Assembly (NCBI GenBank): GCA_000433735.1
Contig: HF998276.1
Location: 13,301-21,424, forward strand
Source: Clostridium sp. CAG:167
GTDB taxonomy: Bacteria; Bacillota; Clostridia; Lachnospirales; Lachnospiraceae
DNA length: 8,124 bases
Direction of reading: 5' to 3'
This document shows, in pieces, positions 5,895 to 8,124 of this stretch (position 1 is its first letter; the number at the start of each line of letters is the position of its first letter). Position numbers and translations under genes: made by a program. The notes beneath the pieces are model-generated. The model was not told where the DNA came from, searched no databases, and saw only the letters and a list, made by a program, of their open reading frames with translations.

Positions 5895-8063
5895 TTATCG
5901 ATCATTTACAGCCAGGATGACAATGTTGTCCTGGCTGTAAACGATTTCGTAGGAACTGGCCAGCGTGTCATAGTCAGAAATCTGGTAACTGCCCAGTTCC
6001 CAGGGACCGATCACAATATAATTTACGCCGTACTCATCCAGCAGAGAATCTCTGGCATCCGGATCTTCGTACATGGATTTGACTGCTGCTTCATTGCCGG
6101 TATAATCCACTCCGTGATAGTACAAAAAGGAAGAGGAGCCGCAGACGATATTGCGCCCGGTAAGAGAGGCAATGGCGTTGTTGTGGTTGGTAGCGGTAAG
6201 GAATGTATCAGTTGGCTGTGTGTTTTTTTCCACCCACTGACAGGCTTTTACATAACCGTTGTCATACAATTCGTAGTCAGAAACCCACTCCCGTCCCATG
6301 GTAAGGATGGCGGCAAAGACGCCGAGGACGGCGGTAACCGCCACAGCGGCCGGCCGGACAAAGCGTCCCAGTCTGGCAAAATGCTGTGGCAGGGTATCCC
6401 ACACATAATCGGCTGTGGCAATGCAGAAAAACAGGTATGCCACTAACAAAAGTTTGTTGTTGTCATAACTGTTGGGCTGGAACAGGACAAATTCGCACAA
6501 AAGCCAGAGAAGTACGCCGGGCATGGCCATATGCCGTTGTTCTTTTTTCCCGAAGATCAATAGGAGAATCGGAAGCAGGAACATGATGCCCAGATTTTTC
6601 AGGTAGAAAATAAAGTAAGTGTCCTGAACTTCCGGATTTGAATTAGCCCAGTTGAAGCCGCCCCGGACAAACTGTTCTCCTTGTGCCTGACGGAATGTAA
6701 AGCCGAAAAGCTGAGGCAGGGCAAGCAGCAAAACAATGGCTAAAAAGAAGCCCCAGCGCAGCCATACACTTTTATCTTTTTTCCAGACATCCTGGCTGTT
6801 GTAGGTAAGAACACCCAGGATGGCAAAAAAGCAAAGCAAAATCATATAACCGAAAGTCAGCAGCATAGAACCGGAAAAAGGTTCTTCTGATAACTGGCGG
6901 ACGCTGACAAACTGCATAAAGAACAATATGCCGCATACAAGGACGGCCCGCCATAGAAGGGAAAGAGAAGGTGCTTTTTTCCCCGCCAGAGAGGCCAAAT
7001 CCTGGGCAACAAAAACGGCACAGCAAACGCCCAGAGCCAGGAAGGAATGGGTGTGGATCAGTACCAGTCCGCCTGACAGAATGGCAGACAGGATCCAGTA
7101 ATTTTTGTCATGATTTTTGCGAGCCTTTAATATCAGAGCCAGCACCGGAAAAAGAATGGCCCAGCCAAACAAGGTGGCTCGCTGAGGGATCAGCATATCG
7201 CAGATTACATTGTGCCACTGTACATTGGCCTGCACATAATTGGTAGGAGTTTCGTAAAAGGCAGTAAAGATCCGGCGGAAGTTTTCACTGTTAAATCCCT
7301 GGTTGATGAAATAGTAAAATCCAAGTCCGCCATTGAAGAAAAACAAGGCGAAGGCAAGGATGGATTTGCCCCGGTAACTAAGTCCCAGGTTTGTATAGAT
7401 GGTTTTGGCTACGGCATACATACCGAAAAACACCTGCGCCAAAGCGGCATACATAGGAACCAGGTAGGCCACCCGCAGCGAAGTGCCAAATAAATACAAA
7501 CTGGAGGAAATGCTGTCGGACAAAAACGGATAGGCAAGTTTCGTCCCCGGCAAAATGGAATATTCCGGTGGAAAGATCTGCTGTTTGGCAATGCTTGTGA
7601 TAAAGCCAAGGTGCATATTCATGTCACCATAGGTACTCTGGCCGGAATGAAGGGAAAGTCCCTCCCCTGCAGACAGAGTATGGCCTGTCAGCATAACGGC
7701 GGTAAACAAAAAGACCGGGATCAAAAGCAGAATAATGGGATCGTTAAGGATCCACTGCTTACATGAAATATGAAAGGACCGTCCGCTGCGCCAGTCACAG
7801 TCGGATACTTTCAGCCATAAAAAGGCGGTCACAAGAGCCATGGCTGCCAGAGCCAGAATGTGGGCTGTTTTACTGAAACCAAGGAAAAAGGCGAAAAGAA
7901 CCGGAATCCACTGCAGCGAAAAACTGCCTAAAACCGATCCGGCCAGTAAAGTAAATCCCCACTTTTCTTTTTTCAGGAATAAGGAGGCAATGATGATCCC
8001 CATAAACTGAAACAAAAGAAAGTACAAAATCCCCATAAGGTTGCCTGCCATAGAACCAAACAT
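5895..8063 (-). CDS. Polytopic membrane protein, GT-C glycosyltransferase-like, unknown function
   Basis: I do not recognise a named gene. With the start at ATG 8063-8061 the product has 722 residues. About 13-15 hydrophobic segments cover residues 10-590, and a soluble C-terminal domain of about 130 residues follows. The layout resembles GT-C glycosyltransferases, which use polyprenyl-linked sugars at the outer membrane face. The first large polar loop after several helices contains an acidic motif, GDMNMHL (146-152), followed by YPFLSD (178-183). A late loop has NSYDNNKLLL (531-540), and the C-terminal domain has W610-VEKNTQPTD, NHNN (626-629), LTGR (634-637) and YGVNYIVIGP. These echo uncharacterised membrane proteins of this fold, but no substrate can be assigned. 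The ATG is preferred over the TTG at 8081-8079 because GGAGG lies between them, 7 nt before the ATG. The gene has its own promoter at the right edge and converges on tex. Coding is certain; the GT-C class is an inference. Confidence 0.85.
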   Translation of the reverse strand: MFGSMAGNLMGILYFLLFQFMGIIIASLFLKKEKWGFTLLAGSVLGSFSLQWIPVLFAFFLGFSKTAHILALAAMALVTAFLWLKVSDCDWRSGRSFHISCKQWILNDPIILLLIPVFLFTAVMLTGHTLSAGEGLSLHSGQSTYGDMNMHLGFITSIAKQQIFPPEYSILPGTKLAYPFLSDSISSSLYLFGTSLRVAYLVPMYAALAQVFFGMYAVAKTIYTNLGLSYRGKSILAFALFFFNGGLGFYYFINQGFNSENFRRIFTAFYETPTNYVQANVQWHNVICDMLIPQRATLFGWAILFPVLALILKARKNHDKNYWILSAILSGGLVLIHTHSFLALGVCCAVFVAQDLASLAGKKAPSLSLLWRAVLVCGILFFMQFVSVRQLSEEPFSGSMLLTFGYMILLCFFAILGVLTYNSQDVWKKDKSVWLRWGFFLAIVLLLALPQLFGFTFRQAQGEQFVRGGFNWANSNPEVQDTYFIFYLKNLGIMFLLPILLLIFGKKEQRHMAMPGVLLWLLCEFVLFQPNSYDNNKLLLVAYLFFCIATADYVWDTLPQHFARLGRFVRPAAVAVTAVLGVFAAILTMGREWVSDYELYDNGYVKACQWVEKNTQPTDTFLTATNHNNAIASLTGRNIVCGSSSFLYYHGVDYTGNEAAVKSMYEDPDARDSLLDEYGVNYIVIGPWELGSYQISDYDTLASSYEIVYSQDNIVILAVNDR
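5905..5941 (+). terminator. Long hairpin, putative terminator of tex, within the 3' codons of the opposing gene
   Basis: TTTACAGCCAGGA (5905-5917) is exactly complementary to TCCTGGCTGTAAA (5929-5941). In the + strand transcript the stem extends four more pairs inward (U-G, G-U, A-U, C-G) to a 3-nt loop at 5922-5924, giving 17 pairs. It begins 20 nt after the tex stop and is the only strong structure between the convergent genes. It is entirely inside the last codons of the membrane protein gene. No clear run of T follows in either direction (CGATTTCG on the + side; TGATCGATAAG on the - side). It may therefore be a weak or factor-assisted terminator, or a hairpin protecting RNA 3' ends. Confidence 0.5.
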
Positions 8064-8070
8064 AAAAAAT

Positions 8071-8075
8071 CCTCC
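8071..8075 (-). promoter_or_regulatory. Shine-Dalgarno site deciding the start of the membrane protein gene
   Basis: On the minus strand GGAGG is followed by a 7-nt AT-only spacer and then ATG (8063-8061). The upstream in-frame TTG at 8081 overlaps the leader and lies before this site, so it would leave the site unused. Confidence 0.85.
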
Positions 8076-8096
8076 AATCAAAACAATGTTGTGAAA

Positions 8097-8124
8097 ATTA
8101 TACTTTATCCCTATGGGGATGTCA
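8097..8124 (-). promoter_or_regulatory. Near-consensus sigma-A promoter of the membrane protein gene
   Basis: Reading the minus strand from the window edge, TGACA (8124-8120) is followed by exactly 17 nt and then a perfect TATAAT (8102-8097). If the base just outside the window is T, the -35 box is a perfect TTGACA. Transcription would start near 8089-8092, giving a leader of about 27 nt before the ATG at 8063. The arrangement indicates strong housekeeping transcription of this gene as the first, possibly the only, gene of its transcript. Confidence 0.8.
8107..8120. repeat. Imperfect 14-bp palindrome in the promoter spacer
   Basis: ATCCCTATGGGGAT is a palindrome with six of seven half-site positions matching. 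It fills most of the spacer between the -35 and -10 boxes and touches the -35 box. The position suits a repressor operator, but the sequence is short and could be chance; no regulator is visible in the window. Confidence 0.3.

Noticed and set aside
5444..5905. 153-codon minus-strand frame opposite the end of tex
   Set aside because: It is opposite the conserved S1 and helix-hairpin-helix coding region, has no recognisable domain and starts within the opposing gene's 3' end.
8079..8081. TTG as the start of the minus-strand membrane protein
   Set aside because: The GGAGG ribosome binding site lies downstream of it, and the ATG at 8063-8061 is ideally spaced.
1..8124. A new defence, mobile or RNA-based system
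   Set aside because: All of the window is accounted for by a polyamine importer, tex and one membrane protein. No transposase, integrase, CRISPR repeat, reverse transcriptase, toxin-antitoxin pair or large structured RNA was seen.

Overview
The window looks like chromosomal DNA from a low-to-mid GC Gram-positive anaerobe of the Clostridia, most plausibly Lachnospiraceae. That placement rests on AGGAGG-type ribosome binding sites, tightly packed genes, a polyamine transporter whose permease is fused to its binding protein, and the general style of the proteins. It is inferred from recognition, not from a search, and I would not name a genus. No stretch longer than about 100 bases lacks a gene, and I see no insertion sequences, tRNA or rRNA genes, or CRISPR arrays.

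Positions 1-3721 (+ strand) hold a polyamine (spermidine/putrescine) ABC importer operon. It consists of potA (ATPase, 5' end cut by the window edge), potB (permease) and one long gene that joins the second permease PotC to the extracellular binding protein PotD. potA/potB overlap by 14 nt and potB/potCD by 7 nt, which suggests translational coupling. Together the three proteins make a complete importer: PotA2 hydrolyses ATP, PotB and the PotC half form the channel, and the PotD half is tethered outside the membrane by a seventh transmembrane helix instead of a lipid anchor.

Positions 3743-5884 (+ strand) hold tex, an S1-domain RNA-binding transcription accessory protein. It starts 21 nt after potCD with no terminator or clear promoter between, so it is probably read through from the pot operon.

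Positions 5895-8063 (- strand) hold a convergent gene for a 722-residue polytopic membrane protein with the layout of a GT-C type glycosyltransferase. It has its own near-consensus sigma-A promoter at the right edge. Its last codons form a long hairpin that is also the only terminator-like structure available to tex.

Most of this is ordinary housekeeping content. The points most worth a second look are the PotC-PotD fusion, the hairpin written into the 3' codons of the membrane protein gene, and the uncharacterised membrane protein itself. I see no evidence for a wholly new multi-gene system.
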